Shown: positions 26,145 through 36,009 of the stretch, in pieces
Numbering within the stretch: the stretch's first letter is position 1
Layout: the number at the start of each line of letters is the position of its first letter
NCBI RefSeq assembly: GCF_003668875.1
Contig: NZ_RAWM01000029.1
Location: forward strand, 18,837 to 82,836
DNA: 64,000 nucleotides
Source: Corallococcus interemptor
GTDB lineage: Bacteria; Myxococcota; Myxococcia; Myxococcales; Myxococcaceae
Direction: 5' to 3'
The notes under the pieces: model-generated
The model's database searches: none
Seen by the model: only the letters and a program-made list of their open reading frames with translations
Told to the model about the DNA's origin: nothing
Position numbers and translations under genes: made by a program

Positions 26145-29100
26145 TCACCCTGCCGTCCCCTGTTCGGCCAGGGCCCGCGCCAGGTCCTCGCGCGCCCCCA
26201 GCCGGGTGAAGTCCTCCACGGCCCGCCGTAGCAGCTCCGCGCGCTCCGCGTCGCCCGAGGGCAGGTGCCGCGCCCACTCCAGCCGGGCCCTCGCGGCCTC
26301 GTAGGGCATGCCTCGCTTGTCGGCCTCCACGATGCAGCGCTTCCACGCGCGGAAGGCCTTGGCGTGCTTGCCCGTGAGCCACGCCTCCCAGCCCCGCCAC
26401 AGCCACGCGGCGGGCTCGCCGAAGGGGAACACCCGCGCGAAGTCCTCCACGGCCTTGAGCGCGGCCCGCGCGCTGTGCGTGAGCGCCTGCAACCCGGGCC
26501 CGGGCGTCTCGCGCGCCCACAGCGTGAGCAGCACCTCCGCCACCGCCGTCGCGCCGAAGTAGACGAAGTGCGCCACGGGCTTGCCCGCGGACAGCCGCAC
26601 CAGCGCCTTCTCCGCCGCCGCGCGCGCGCCCGCCGTGTCGCCCTCGCGCAGGCACAGCAGCGCCAGCGTGCCGTCCGTGATGATGCGGTCGGTGGCGCCG
26701 CCATGTGCCTCCGTCCACGCGAGCGCCGGCTCCAGCGCCATGCGGGCCCGCGCGTGTTCCCCCAGCCGCAGCAGCATGTGGGCGCGGTAGTGCTGGGCCC
26801 AGTGCCGCGTCTGCGCCGAGCCCCGCCGCACCGCGGACGCCTCCAGCCAGTCCATCAGCGGCAGGCCCCGCGCGAACTGGCCCCGGTACATGGCGGACAC
26901 GGTGAGCAGCGCGCGGCACTCCTCCGCCAGCCGCAGGTCTCCCACCGAGTCCACGATGGCCGTCGCCCGGGCGAGCCACGTCTCCACGTCCTGCCAGCGC
27001 GCCTGGTACACCGCGCAGACGGCATTGCGGTTGAGCACGTAGGCCAGGTCCGCCGGGCGGCCCACGCGCTCCGCCACCTCCTGCGCGCGCTTCACCCACG
27101 CGTCCGCCACGCGGTGCACCGGCACCGTGCCCGCCACCACCGCCATCACCGTGTAGCCGCGCGCCAGCTCCGGCGTGGGCCCCACGGGCTCGCACAGGTT
27201 GAGCATGCGCAGGCCGCTCCAGAGCACGGGCAGCGCCTCCTGCGCGTAGATGAACGCGTCGGTCAGCCGCATGAGCAGCCGGCCCGCCACCCGGCGCGAC
27301 TCGCGGCGCCGCGTGGAGTCATCCACGTACGCGTCCGGCCGGGCGCTCTGCGCCAGCCGCGACAGCACCTGCCCCAGCGTGCCCAGCACCCACGCCACGC
27401 GCGACGTGGGCACGCGCCAGCCGAAGTGCGCGAGCGCGGCCTCCGCGAGCACGCGGAAGTCCTCCAGGTCTCCCAGCTGGAAGTGCGCCTCCGCCAGCAG
27501 CGCCTCCACGCGGCCCCGCTCCAGCGGCGTGGCCCCGGGCATCACCGTCAGCGCCCGCGTGAGCAGCGGCACCGCTTCGCGGCACGCGCCCACCGCCAGG
27601 GCCTCCTCGCCGGCGATGCGCGCGTGGTGCGCCTCGCGGGCCACGTCCCCGGCCTGCCCCCAGTGGTACGACAGCGCCGAGGCGTAGCCCAGGGGATGGG
27701 CGGCCTCCAGCGCCAGGGCCGCGCGCTGGTGGAGCGCGGGCCGGAGCGCCGGGGACAGGTCCTCCAAGAGCCGCTCGCGCAGCTTGTCGTGCGCGAAGCG
27801 CCAGCGGCCGTCCGCCACGTCCAGCACCGCCGCCGCCGCGCAGTCGGTGAGCCACGCCTCCACGTCCACGCCGGGCGCGGCGCGCTCCAGCACCGCCAGG
27901 TCCAGCTCCCGGCCCAGGAGCGCCGCCACGTCCAGCAGCTCCCGCGCCTCCCGGGGCACCTTCTCCAGCCGGCGCTGCACCAGCGCGCGCATGCCGCCCG
28001 CCCACACGCGCTGGGGCAGCGTGATGGCGCCCAGCCGGTCCAGGCCGCCCGCGTCCTCCGCCAGCGCGCGCACCACCTCCACCAGCAGGAACGGGTTGCC
28101 CTCCGACTCGCGGCGCAGCAGCTCCACCACGCCGGGCTGGCGGCCCACGGCGCCCAGCATGGACTCGCCCAGCTGGGCGATCTCCTCCGCGTTCAGCCGC
28201 TGCAGCCGCAGCATGCGCGTGCCGGGCAGGCGCTCCGGCAGCTGCGGGGACTCGTCGTCGCGGAAGCTCGCGAGCAGCAGCAGCGGCAGCCCCGGCGCCC
28301 TCGCCGCCAGCCGCGCGAGGAGCTGGAGGGATTCCGCGTGCGTCTGGTGCAGGTCCTCCAGGATGACCACGGTGGGCTGCGGCAGGCGGGCGAAGAGGTC
28401 CTCCACCGTCTGGTGCAGGCGCAGCTGCGCCATGTCCGCGTCCAGCTCCGGCGCGGCGGGCACCTCGCGGCCCAGGAGCGCCTCCAGGTCCGGCACCAGC
28501 GACCGGAGCACGCGCGCCTCGCGGTCGGACAGCTCCGTGAGCATGGGCAGCCAGCGCAGCACCGCGCGCCACTCCTGGTACGGCACGCCGCCGGTGTCCA
28601 CCGCCTGGCCGCGCAGCACCACCGCGCCGCGCACCAGCGCCAGCGAGCGCACCTCCTCCAGGAGGCGCGACTTGCCCACGCCGCTCTCCCCGCCAATGAG
28701 CCACGCGCCGCCCTGCCCCGCGAGCGCCGCGTCGAGCACGTCCTTCAGGTGCTCGCGCTCCTTCACGCGGCCCACGAAGCGCGCGGACTGGAGGAAGCTC
28801 TCGCGCGTGGCGGCGGACTCGGCGGGCCGGGGCTGGCCCACGGCGTCGCTCAGCGCGGTGATGACGGCCTCCGCGTCGCGCGGCCGGCGGTGGGGCTCGG
28901 GCGCCACCAGCTGCTCCAGCAGGGCCTTGAGCGCGGGCGGGAAGCCCGGCGTCGCGAACACCTGGCCGGCATGAGGTAGCCGGCCGAAGAACATCTGGCA
29001 CGCCATGGCGCCGAAGCCGAAGAGGTCGGTCAGCTCGGAGGGGGGCTGGTCTTCAAAGAGCTCCGGGGCCAGGTAGCCCGGGGTGCCCGCGGGCTGCGCG

Positions 29101-29693
29101 CGAGGCCCCTGCTGGTCGCGTCCCACGGCCAGGCCGAAGTCCAGCACCTTCACCTGGCCGCGCACCACCAGCACGTTCGCGGGCTTCAGGTCGCGGTGGA
29201 TGATGCCGCGCCGGTGCAGGTACGCGAGCGCCTGGAGCGTCTGGATGAGCAGCCCCACCTGCGTCGCCAGGGGCGCGTCGGTGCCGGCCTCCACCAGCGT
29301 GCGCGCGTCCTCCAGCAGGTCCATGGCCAGGTAGGGCCGGCCCTCCGCGTCGAAGCCGTAGTCCAGCACGCGGATGACATGGGGGTGTCGCAGGGACACC
29401 AGCGTCTGGAACTCGTGGGCCAGCGACAGCGCCATGCCCTGCGTGGCGAAGGCGGAAGGGGTGCCCCGGCCGGGCCGCCGCGCCAGGTCCGCCACCGTCC
29501 TGTGCAGCCGCTTGAGGGCCACGGGGCCGGAGAGCCCGTCCTGCGCGCGCCACACGGTGCCCGCGCCGCCGCGCCCCAGCAGGTCGAGGATGCGGTAGCG
29601 CCGACCCACCACTTCCGGGTCCATGCCCGGAGACGTGTCGATGTCCGGGGCGTCCGCCCGGCGGGAGGTCTGACAGGAAGGGGGGTGAGACAT
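26145..29693 (-). CDS. Ser/Thr protein kinase fused to AAA/STAND-like ATPase and TPR region
   Basis: A 1182-residue cytoplasmic signalling protein. The kinase domain (~30-285) has GRGGAGTVWRA, the Lys in VALKRL, HRDLKPANVLV, LDFGLAVG and APELFED, so it looks active. An NTPase follows with Walker A GGESGVGKS (~330) and a hydrophobic Walker B region (VVILEDLHQ), resembling the large ATPases of AAA_16 type. From ~650 to the end are helical TPR-like repeats. This architecture is common among myxobacterial kinases, and the repeats probably sense or scaffold partners. The start MSHPPSCQ (ATG 29691-29693) is taken, but an ATG 23 codons downstream right before the kinase domain is also possible. Confidence 0.92.
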   Translation of the reverse strand: MSHPPSCQTSRRADAPDIDTSPGMDPEVVGRRYRILDLLGRGGAGTVWRAQDGLSGPVALKRLHRTVADLARRPGRGTPSAFATQGMALSLAHEFQTLVSLRHPHVIRVLDYGFDAEGRPYLAMDLLEDARTLVEAGTDAPLATQVGLLIQTLQALAYLHRRGIIHRDLKPANVLVVRGQVKVLDFGLAVGRDQQGPRAQPAGTPGYLAPELFEDQPPSELTDLFGFGAMACQMFFGRLPHAGQVFATPGFPPALKALLEQLVAPEPHRRPRDAEAVITALSDAVGQPRPAESAATRESFLQSARFVGRVKEREHLKDVLDAALAGQGGAWLIGGESGVGKSRLLEEVRSLALVRGAVVLRGQAVDTGGVPYQEWRAVLRWLPMLTELSDREARVLRSLVPDLEALLGREVPAAPELDADMAQLRLHQTVEDLFARLPQPTVVILEDLHQTHAESLQLLARLAARAPGLPLLLLASFRDDESPQLPERLPGTRMLRLQRLNAEEIAQLGESMLGAVGRQPGVVELLRRESEGNPFLLVEVVRALAEDAGGLDRLGAITLPQRVWAGGMRALVQRRLEKVPREARELLDVAALLGRELDLAVLERAAPGVDVEAWLTDCAAAAVLDVADGRWRFAHDKLRERLLEDLSPALRPALHQRAALALEAAHPLGYASALSYHWGQAGDVAREAHHARIAGEEALAVGACREAVPLLTRALTVMPGATPLERGRVEALLAEAHFQLGDLEDFRVLAEAALAHFGWRVPTSRVAWVLGTLGQVLSRLAQSARPDAYVDDSTRRRESRRVAGRLLMRLTDAFIYAQEALPVLWSGLRMLNLCEPVGPTPELARGYTVMAVVAGTVPVHRVADAWVKRAQEVAERVGRPADLAYVLNRNAVCAVYQARWQDVETWLARATAIVDSVGDLRLAEECRALLTVSAMYRGQFARGLPLMDWLEASAVRRGSAQTRHWAQHYRAHMLLRLGEHARARMALEPALAWTEAHGGATDRIITDGTLALLCLREGDTAGARAAAEKALVRLSAGKPVAHFVYFGATAVAEVLLTLWARETPGPGLQALTHSARAALKAVEDFARVFPFGEPAAWLWRGWEAWLTGKHAKAFRAWKRCIVEADKRGMPYEAARARLEWARHLPSGDAERAELLRRAVEDFTRLGAREDLARALAEQGTAG

Positions 29694-29884
29694 GAGGGGG
29701 AGCCGCCCTGCGCGCGCGCAAGGATATCCCCCCTTCTCGTGCGGGAGGGGATTTGAATGTGCCGGACGGCAGGCGAAGCAGGAGGCGCTTCGGACCCCGG
29801 GGGGCAGCCCGGCGGGCGGGGCCCGGCAGGGTTCCTTCCCTCTGGAGCGCCGGAACATCACTTTTGACGCAGGGAGGACACCGG

Positions 29885-31315
<1,431 letters not shown>

Positions 31316-31442
31316 CGCAAGGCCACGGGCGAATCAGCGAGCGATGACGGGTTCCAACACGCCTGACCTCGCAATGAGGAGAGCGAGCCCCGTTGGTGTC
31401 GAGAGCTTCGAGTGACCGGATTAGCGGCGTCGAGTAAGCGAC

Positions 31443-32006
31443 TCAGCGAAGCCGCTGCTTGAGACGCCCATGTACTCTCTTGAGATCGTCTTTGTACCGG
31501 CACAGCGCGTCCTCGATCTCGTACGCCTTCAGGGGACTGAAGGCTGAGGGAAGTTCCTCGACCGCGATCCACGCACGTTCCGCGACTGCGATGCCGAGCG
31601 CCTCAGCGCCAACCCTGGTGCCCATGTGCAGGTACACGCGTTCCGGCATCTTCTTCAGGTAGGATCCCAACCGCAGCGCGGCGTCGTAGATGTACATTTC
31701 CTTGGCACCGCGAATCGGAGTCAGCAGGCGCTCGAGGATCGCGAACAACTCATCGAAGCTCGGGACTTGACGAATCGCTTCTTGGTTCGCGATTAGCACC
31801 CGACGGACCTCATCCACCGTGGATTGCTCCAGGTGGCGCTGGTGGTTGAAGAGCGCGCCGTTCTCCTTTCGCGCGTCTGCCACTGCCTCAATGGCCTCTT
31901 CAAGCGACGGAAGCTTCGCGAAGTATTCGAGTTCCTCCATCGCCTTCAGGCGCGGTCCCCATTGGTAGGCTTTGACGATTTCTTCGTACGAATTCAGGCG
32001 TGCCAT
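31443..32006 (-). CDS. Hypothetical protein downstream of toxin-immunity genes
   Basis: A 187-residue soluble, mostly helical protein. I do not recognise the family. A striking block is the segment PERVYLHMGTRVGAEALGI and, after it, AYEIEDALCRYKDDL, which looks like a conserved catalytic or binding region. There is no signal peptide. Its DNA and the ~110 bp upstream are visibly less GC-rich than the surroundings (TTTCTAAAGTTGG, CTTTTGTCAGG), and no good ribosome-binding site precedes the ATG. It follows the Imm52 gene in the same direction, so it may be an additional immunity or cargo gene, but this is inference. Confidence 0.72.
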   Translation of the reverse strand: MARLNSYEEIVKAYQWGPRLKAMEELEYFAKLPSLEEAIEAVADARKENGALFNHQRHLEQSTVDEVRRVLIANQEAIRQVPSFDELFAILERLLTPIRGAKEMYIYDAALRLGSYLKKMPERVYLHMGTRVGAEALGIAVAERAWIAVEELPSAFSPLKAYEIEDALCRYKDDLKRVHGRLKQRLR

Positions 32007-32117
32007 ATCGGGTTTCTAAAGTTGGGCTGGTTTTGTGGAGCGTCAGCGGCTTCGTGGATCAAGCCGCCGTCTTTTGTCAGGAACCTTTGCTCACCGACTT
32101 AACAGCAGACTGGAATC

Positions 32118-32888
32118 TCAGACCGAGATGGGCGGCATGAGACCAGCCCTGACCAGCAACTCGCGCACCCGCCGCGCCAGCGCCACATGCTCCGGGTTGG
32201 CCACTGTGAAGCGCTCGGGGGTGAGGATGATCAGGGTGCCCTTGTCCTCGACCGGCTCGATTCGCACCGGGGCGGGGAGTGGCGGCACACTGCCCCGATG
32301 ACGAGCGAGGTATGTCACCCAGCCAAGCCACACGTCGGCCTTGCCGTCCTTGTCGTCTAGGTCCCGATGCGTGCGGGACAGGGCCGAGACCCATTCAGGT
32401 TCCCAGGCCAGCGCCATGCTGCGCACCACCTCGGCCAGCACGGACGCCGTGAAAATACGCTCCGCGTTCGCTCCCTCGCTGGGGAGCGACAAGAAACAGG
32501 AGTTAGAAAACGCTTCCGCATATCCGCCGCAGTGGATGCGCAGGGCTGCACAATCACGACGGGTTCCGCCGTTGTCGAACCAGAAGCTAAAGCCCAAGTC
32601 CTCAAAGACAGGCCCCCCTCTCTCCCGGTTGACGCCTCGCCGGAACATCTCAGCGAGCGTAGGCATGTCGGGCGGCATGAGGGGATGCTTGCGCGCGTCC
32701 CTGCGCGACTTGGCGGGCTTGTACCAGTGGGCCAGGAACGGATCGCACTCCGCCAAGAGATTGAGGAAGCCCGCTGTGCGACGGGCGCACTCCTCGGGAG
32801 ACTCTTTGCGCGGCCCCCAGTAGGCACCTGCAAAGTAGGTATCGGGATAGGTCTCTGAGTCGAGCTTCACGAGCATGAGGTTATCCAC
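32118..32888 (-). CDS. Imm52-type immunity protein
   Basis: A 256-residue cytoplasmic protein expected to neutralise the adjacent nuclease toxin. The sequence (FLNLLAECDPFLAHWYKPAKSR, then LSRTHRDLDDKDGKADVWLGWVTYL and the C-terminal ALARRVRELLVRAG) matches my recollection of the Imm52 family, which is linked to Tox-REase-5 toxins in polymorphic systems. The start is the GTG at 32886-32888, which directly follows the toxin stop with no gap, implying translational coupling; an ATG four codons downstream is possible. GC content is lower than in flanking core genes, consistent with an exchanged cassette. Confidence 0.8.
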   Translation of the reverse strand: MDNLMLVKLDSETYPDTYFAGAYWGPRKESPEECARRTAGFLNLLAECDPFLAHWYKPAKSRRDARKHPLMPPDMPTLAEMFRRGVNRERGGPVFEDLGFSFWFDNGGTRRDCAALRIHCGGYAEAFSNSCFLSLPSEGANAERIFTASVLAEVVRSMALAWEPEWVSALSRTHRDLDDKDGKADVWLGWVTYLARHRGSVPPLPAPVRIEPVEDKGTLIILTPERFTVANPEHVALARRVRELLVRAGLMPPISV

Positions 32889-34493
32889 TCAGAAAGCTGG
32901 GGTGTGGACGATTTCGACCCCTACAACACGTGCGTTCTTGAAGAGTTCGCGGAAGGCATCGGCAGCCGCCATCTCTGCGACATGCCACCGGACAGGAATA
33001 CCCGTGCCACGAACTTTTCTGCTCTGGCGCTCTGCTTGCTCAACGAGCATCCGCGCTCCGGAGTTCCGGAACCACTCCTTGGGCTCAAGGCCATCAAAGA
33101 ACTTCGCGTAGCCGGGTCCCTTGGCCTCCAGCAGCACGCCGTCCTTGAAGCCGTCGAACTTCACGCCACCCGCCTTCGTGCTCGTGCCGCCGACCCAGTA
33201 GGCATCATCGGCGGAGTGTCCCGTGATCTGCTCCTGATAGCGCCGAGCGGGCGGCTTCATGGACTCCTTCGCCGGTCCCCACTGTCCAGGCCCCTGAGAA
33301 GGCGCTCCGCCCTTCGAGGCCGCGTTTGCCCGCTGGAGGATGATGGCCGCCCCAGGGCCGCCGCTGAGTGCCACCGCCGCGCGCCCTGCTGGCACCGCGA
33401 CGTGCTCCAGCGCCAGCGCGCCCTCCGACGACAGCGAGAGCACCGGCACCGAAACCTCCGCTCCCAGCGATATCCCTTTCAGCGTCCGTGTCGTGGCCGA
33501 CGCTGCGCCCCCGGTGATGAGCAGGCCTGTCGTCAGCCGCGACACCTCGCGGATCTGCTCGCCACGGGTCATGGACTGGAAGCGATCCCAGTACATGGGT
33601 GAAGCCGCGATGAGCGCCGCCACGCCTGCTGGCAGGTGGCTCAGTCCCGCGAGGCTGTCCACGGGGCGCGTGAGCAACTGGCCCAGCGCGTGGTACAGCT
33701 CCACGAACGCATCTTCCGCTCCATCCAGGGTGCGGCTGATGACGTCCGCGTCGTCGTAGACCTCGGCCATGGGCCGCCAATCCGAGGCCTGGAGCTTCGC
33801 GTCCATCGCGCGGAAGACACCGCCCTTGCCGCTGTAGAAGCGGCCCAGCTCGAAGCCGTGCGCACGGAAGGCGCCATCCTGCCATTCGACCGTCGCCACC
33901 TTCTGCTGCGTGCGCCCGGTGAGGGCCCACGCCAAATAGCCGTCCGGACGCAACACCGCGATCTGCTCCCGGGAGAAGCGCTCGACCCGCCGCAACAGCT
34001 CCTGTCGCGTGACTTCGCCTCCCTCCATCACTTCGCGCAGGATGAAGCCTGCGGCCATGCGAGGCGGGAAGGCGCTCAACGTGACGGGCTTGCCCACCAG
34101 CACGTCCAGAAGACGCGCGGCTTGTGCGGGCGTCAGTCCCCCTCCCAGAGGGCGCTCGTCCCGCGCTTCCAGGCCCGCGTTCGTCAGCAACCGCTCCCAG
34201 ACGTCCGGCTGCGAATCGTCAGGACTGGTGACGTCCGCCATGGCCACCGTGCGAACGGGGCTTGCCCCCGTCATCACTTCGCGCACGGCCTTGCGGCGGT
34301 ACAGCGGCGGCGCTTCCTCTCGGTGCGTGCTACTCGGCGCCGGAGCGGATGCACGCGGCGCCCCGTCGTTTGACTCCCACGTCCCAGGGGAGTCCGTGGC
34401 CGTGTAGCTCAGCGTCCTTCCGGGCGCGTGGGGCACGGATGCGCAGCCGGTGAAGAGGAGGGCCACGCACGTGAGCAGGACGTCAGCGCGCAT
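32889..34493 (-). CDS. Lipoprotein polymorphic toxin with C-terminal Tox-REase-5 nuclease (SitA-like)
   Basis: A 534-residue protein. The leader MRADVLLTCVALLFTGC ends in a lipobox (Cys17), so it should be a lipidated envelope protein. Residues ~20-420 are a long unassigned delivery region with hydrophobic stretches (~290-400). The last ~110 residues form a restriction-endonuclease-fold toxin: Asp447 in KFDGF, then Glu456-Ala-Lys458 (ExK), the PD-(D/E)xK catalytic pattern of Tox-REase-5. It follows an exported outer-membrane protein gene (11-base overlap) and precedes its immunity gene with no gap. The lipoprotein plus nuclease arrangement matches SitA toxins that myxobacteria transfer by TraA-dependent outer-membrane exchange. 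It would cleave DNA in non-immune siblings. Confidence 0.82.
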   Translation of the reverse strand: MRADVLLTCVALLFTGCASVPHAPGRTLSYTATDSPGTWESNDGAPRASAPAPSSTHREEAPPLYRRKAVREVMTGASPVRTVAMADVTSPDDSQPDVWERLLTNAGLEARDERPLGGGLTPAQAARLLDVLVGKPVTLSAFPPRMAAGFILREVMEGGEVTRQELLRRVERFSREQIAVLRPDGYLAWALTGRTQQKVATVEWQDGAFRAHGFELGRFYSGKGGVFRAMDAKLQASDWRPMAEVYDDADVISRTLDGAEDAFVELYHALGQLLTRPVDSLAGLSHLPAGVAALIAASPMYWDRFQSMTRGEQIREVSRLTTGLLITGGAASATTRTLKGISLGAEVSVPVLSLSSEGALALEHVAVPAGRAAVALSGGPGAAIILQRANAASKGGAPSQGPGQWGPAKESMKPPARRYQEQITGHSADDAYWVGGTSTKAGGVKFDGFKDGVLLEAKGPGYAKFFDGLEPKEWFRNSGARMLVEQAERQSRKVRGTGIPVRWHVAEMAAADAFRELFKNARVVGVEIVHTPAF

Positions 34494-35823
34494 TGTCCAC
34501 CCCCAGGCCCACCGACGCGAAAGCGCCCGGCCGCAGCGTCCCATCACCTTCTGGGAACAGCAGCGTGCCGCCCGTGGCCACCGCGTAGAGCTTCCCCGCC
34601 ATGACTCGCCAGCGTGCTTCCGCCGCTCCCAGGTAGCGCGCCCCAGGTTGGCCCAAGCCCACGCCCAGCCCCTTCACCGCCACTTCCAGGCTGCGCTCCA
34701 GGAACTGCACCGCCACGCGCCCGTCCGCGTCCAAGCGGCCCCAGGAGAAAGCCTCCGCGCTCAGCGACAGCATCAGGTGCCGTTGCAGGCCTCGATAGCC
34801 CTCGGCATCCCAGCCCACACGAGCCTCGGCCTGGAGCGAGTACCCGTCCGGAAGGGGAGCGGACGCCAGCGGCACACCCTCCGTGCCCACGGACTGGAAG
34901 CGCGCCAGTTCGTAGTCCGGGCCGAAGAAGCCCTGCCGGAAGCCGCCGTGCTGCCTGCGTGCCTCCAGGCGCACCGACACATCCCACGCGGAGGCCACCG
35001 CATCCGCCCCCATGCCCAGCACCGCGCCCCAGGCACCTCCAACGCCCGGCCGTCCTCCCCAGCCCGCCAGCAGGTGCGCTTCCAGGCCCGGACGCCTCAA
35101 CACCACCGCCGTTGCGTCCAGGTGCGCCAGCGTCACGGACGGCGCGCGGCCTCCGGCCCGTCCCCAGTCGTGCACGGCGGAAACAGCGAGTGAGTAACGC
35201 CCCGGCGACCGCGCAGCGCCAAAGAGAACGCGCCCCACGTCCAGCGCGACCTCCGCACCCACCAACCGCGCGCCCAACACGTCCGAGGCGAAGGCCTCCG
35301 TGTAGAGCGGCCCCACGGTGCCCGTGAGGAAGCCTCCCGCCGGGTGGTAGTCCGGGTTCGTCCGGTTGGAGTAGCGGCGCACCAGATGCGCCGACAGCAG
35401 GCTGTAGTCCTCCAGGGCGCCCAGCCACACGCCGACGGACGCCGCGTCCGAGCCCAGCTTGAGGCCGCGCACGAGCTGGCCCCAATCAGAGAGGCTGTCC
35501 CAGTCCTCCCTCCGCACGAAGCCCGCATCCCCTCCACCACTCCAGAGGCGCAACCGCACGGGCGTGCCCAGGTTGAGGCCGAACTCCGCGCCTCCGTCGA
35601 GAATGAGGGTCGGCTCCACCTGGAGGAAGCCCTCGTTCGTGCCCATCCCCGCGCGCGGCAGGAAGGACAACGTCGTCGCCTCCACGCGCAGCAGGTTGCG
35701 CCAGGCCTCGTCCAGTGGGCGCCGTTCCACCTCCACGGGCGGCGCCTCCGGGACGTCCTCGGCCCATGCGGCCACCGGCAACAGCAGCCACAGCCAGACA
35801 GCCCCACTTCGCGTCATTCGCAT
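34483..35823 (-). CDS. Exported outer-membrane beta-barrel-like protein, first gene of toxin operon
   Basis: A 446-residue protein with a classical signal peptide (MRMTRSGAVWLWLLLP, cleavage after AWA). The mature part has alternating short hydrophobic strands with Gly and aromatic residues (VRLRLWSGGGDAGFVRRED, YSLAVSAVHDWGRAGG) and many charged turns, suggesting a beta-barrel or membrane-associated porin-like fold; no family is recognised. The ATG at 35821-35823 follows AGGGGG. It overlaps the toxin gene by 11 bases, so it is likely part of toxin secretion, sorting or loading. Described Sit cassettes can carry an accessory gene upstream of sitA; whether this is equivalent cannot be told from sequence alone. 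Confidence 0.75.
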   Translation of the reverse strand: MRMTRSGAVWLWLLLPVAAWAEDVPEAPPVEVERRPLDEAWRNLLRVEATTLSFLPRAGMGTNEGFLQVEPTLILDGGAEFGLNLGTPVRLRLWSGGGDAGFVRREDWDSLSDWGQLVRGLKLGSDAASVGVWLGALEDYSLLSAHLVRRYSNRTNPDYHPAGGFLTGTVGPLYTEAFASDVLGARLVGAEVALDVGRVLFGAARSPGRYSLAVSAVHDWGRAGGRAPSVTLAHLDATAVVLRRPGLEAHLLAGWGGRPGVGGAWGAVLGMGADAVASAWDVSVRLEARRQHGGFRQGFFGPDYELARFQSVGTEGVPLASAPLPDGYSLQAEARVGWDAEGYRGLQRHLMLSLSAEAFSWGRLDADGRVAVQFLERSLEVAVKGLGVGLGQPGARYLGAAEARWRVMAGKLYAVATGGTLLFPEGDGTLRPGAFASVGLGVDNAR

Positions 35824-35871
35824 CCACGCCCCCTGGGAGTGACACCTCCCAAGGAGAGCAAAGGACACGCG
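35813..35871 (-). repeat. Leader/start-region repeat, functional copy
   Basis: On the minus strand this 59-bp segment runs from CGCGTGTCCTTTGCT through a G-rich ribosome-binding region to ATGCGAATGACG, the start of the outer-membrane protein gene. It is a degenerate direct repeat of 35931-35987: both ends are nearly identical, while the middle differs. Confidence 0.75.
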
Positions 35872-35930
35872 TCTGACGCTCAGCCCGGCCCCCGCAGGCC
35901 CCGCGCTGCATCACGCCCAGCATTCACAAT

Positions 35931-35987
35931 GTCATTCGCATGCGTGCCTCCCAGGAATGCTTCGCAGAGGGAAGCAAAGGACACGCG
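35931..35987 (-). repeat. Degenerate second copy of the leader, with a vestigial start
   Basis: On the minus strand this 57-bp element reads CGCGTGTCCTTTGCT, then GGGAGG and ATGCGAATGACA, followed by TTGTGA. It therefore holds a ribosome-binding site and an opening (M-R-M-T-L-stop) like that of the gene 110 bp downstream, but ends after five codons. It lies 22 bp past the stop of the M91-like peptidase gene. It may be the scar of a lost duplicate gene or a conserved promoter/leader; see findings. Confidence 0.7.
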
Positions 35988-36009
35988 CAAGGAACACGGT
36001 AGGCCGTGC

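Noticed and set aside
31316..31442. Possible tRNA or attachment site in the gap after the glutathione reductase gene
   Set aside because: No cloverleaf or conserved T-arm could be traced, and no repeated att-like core was found at the other border of the accessory region.
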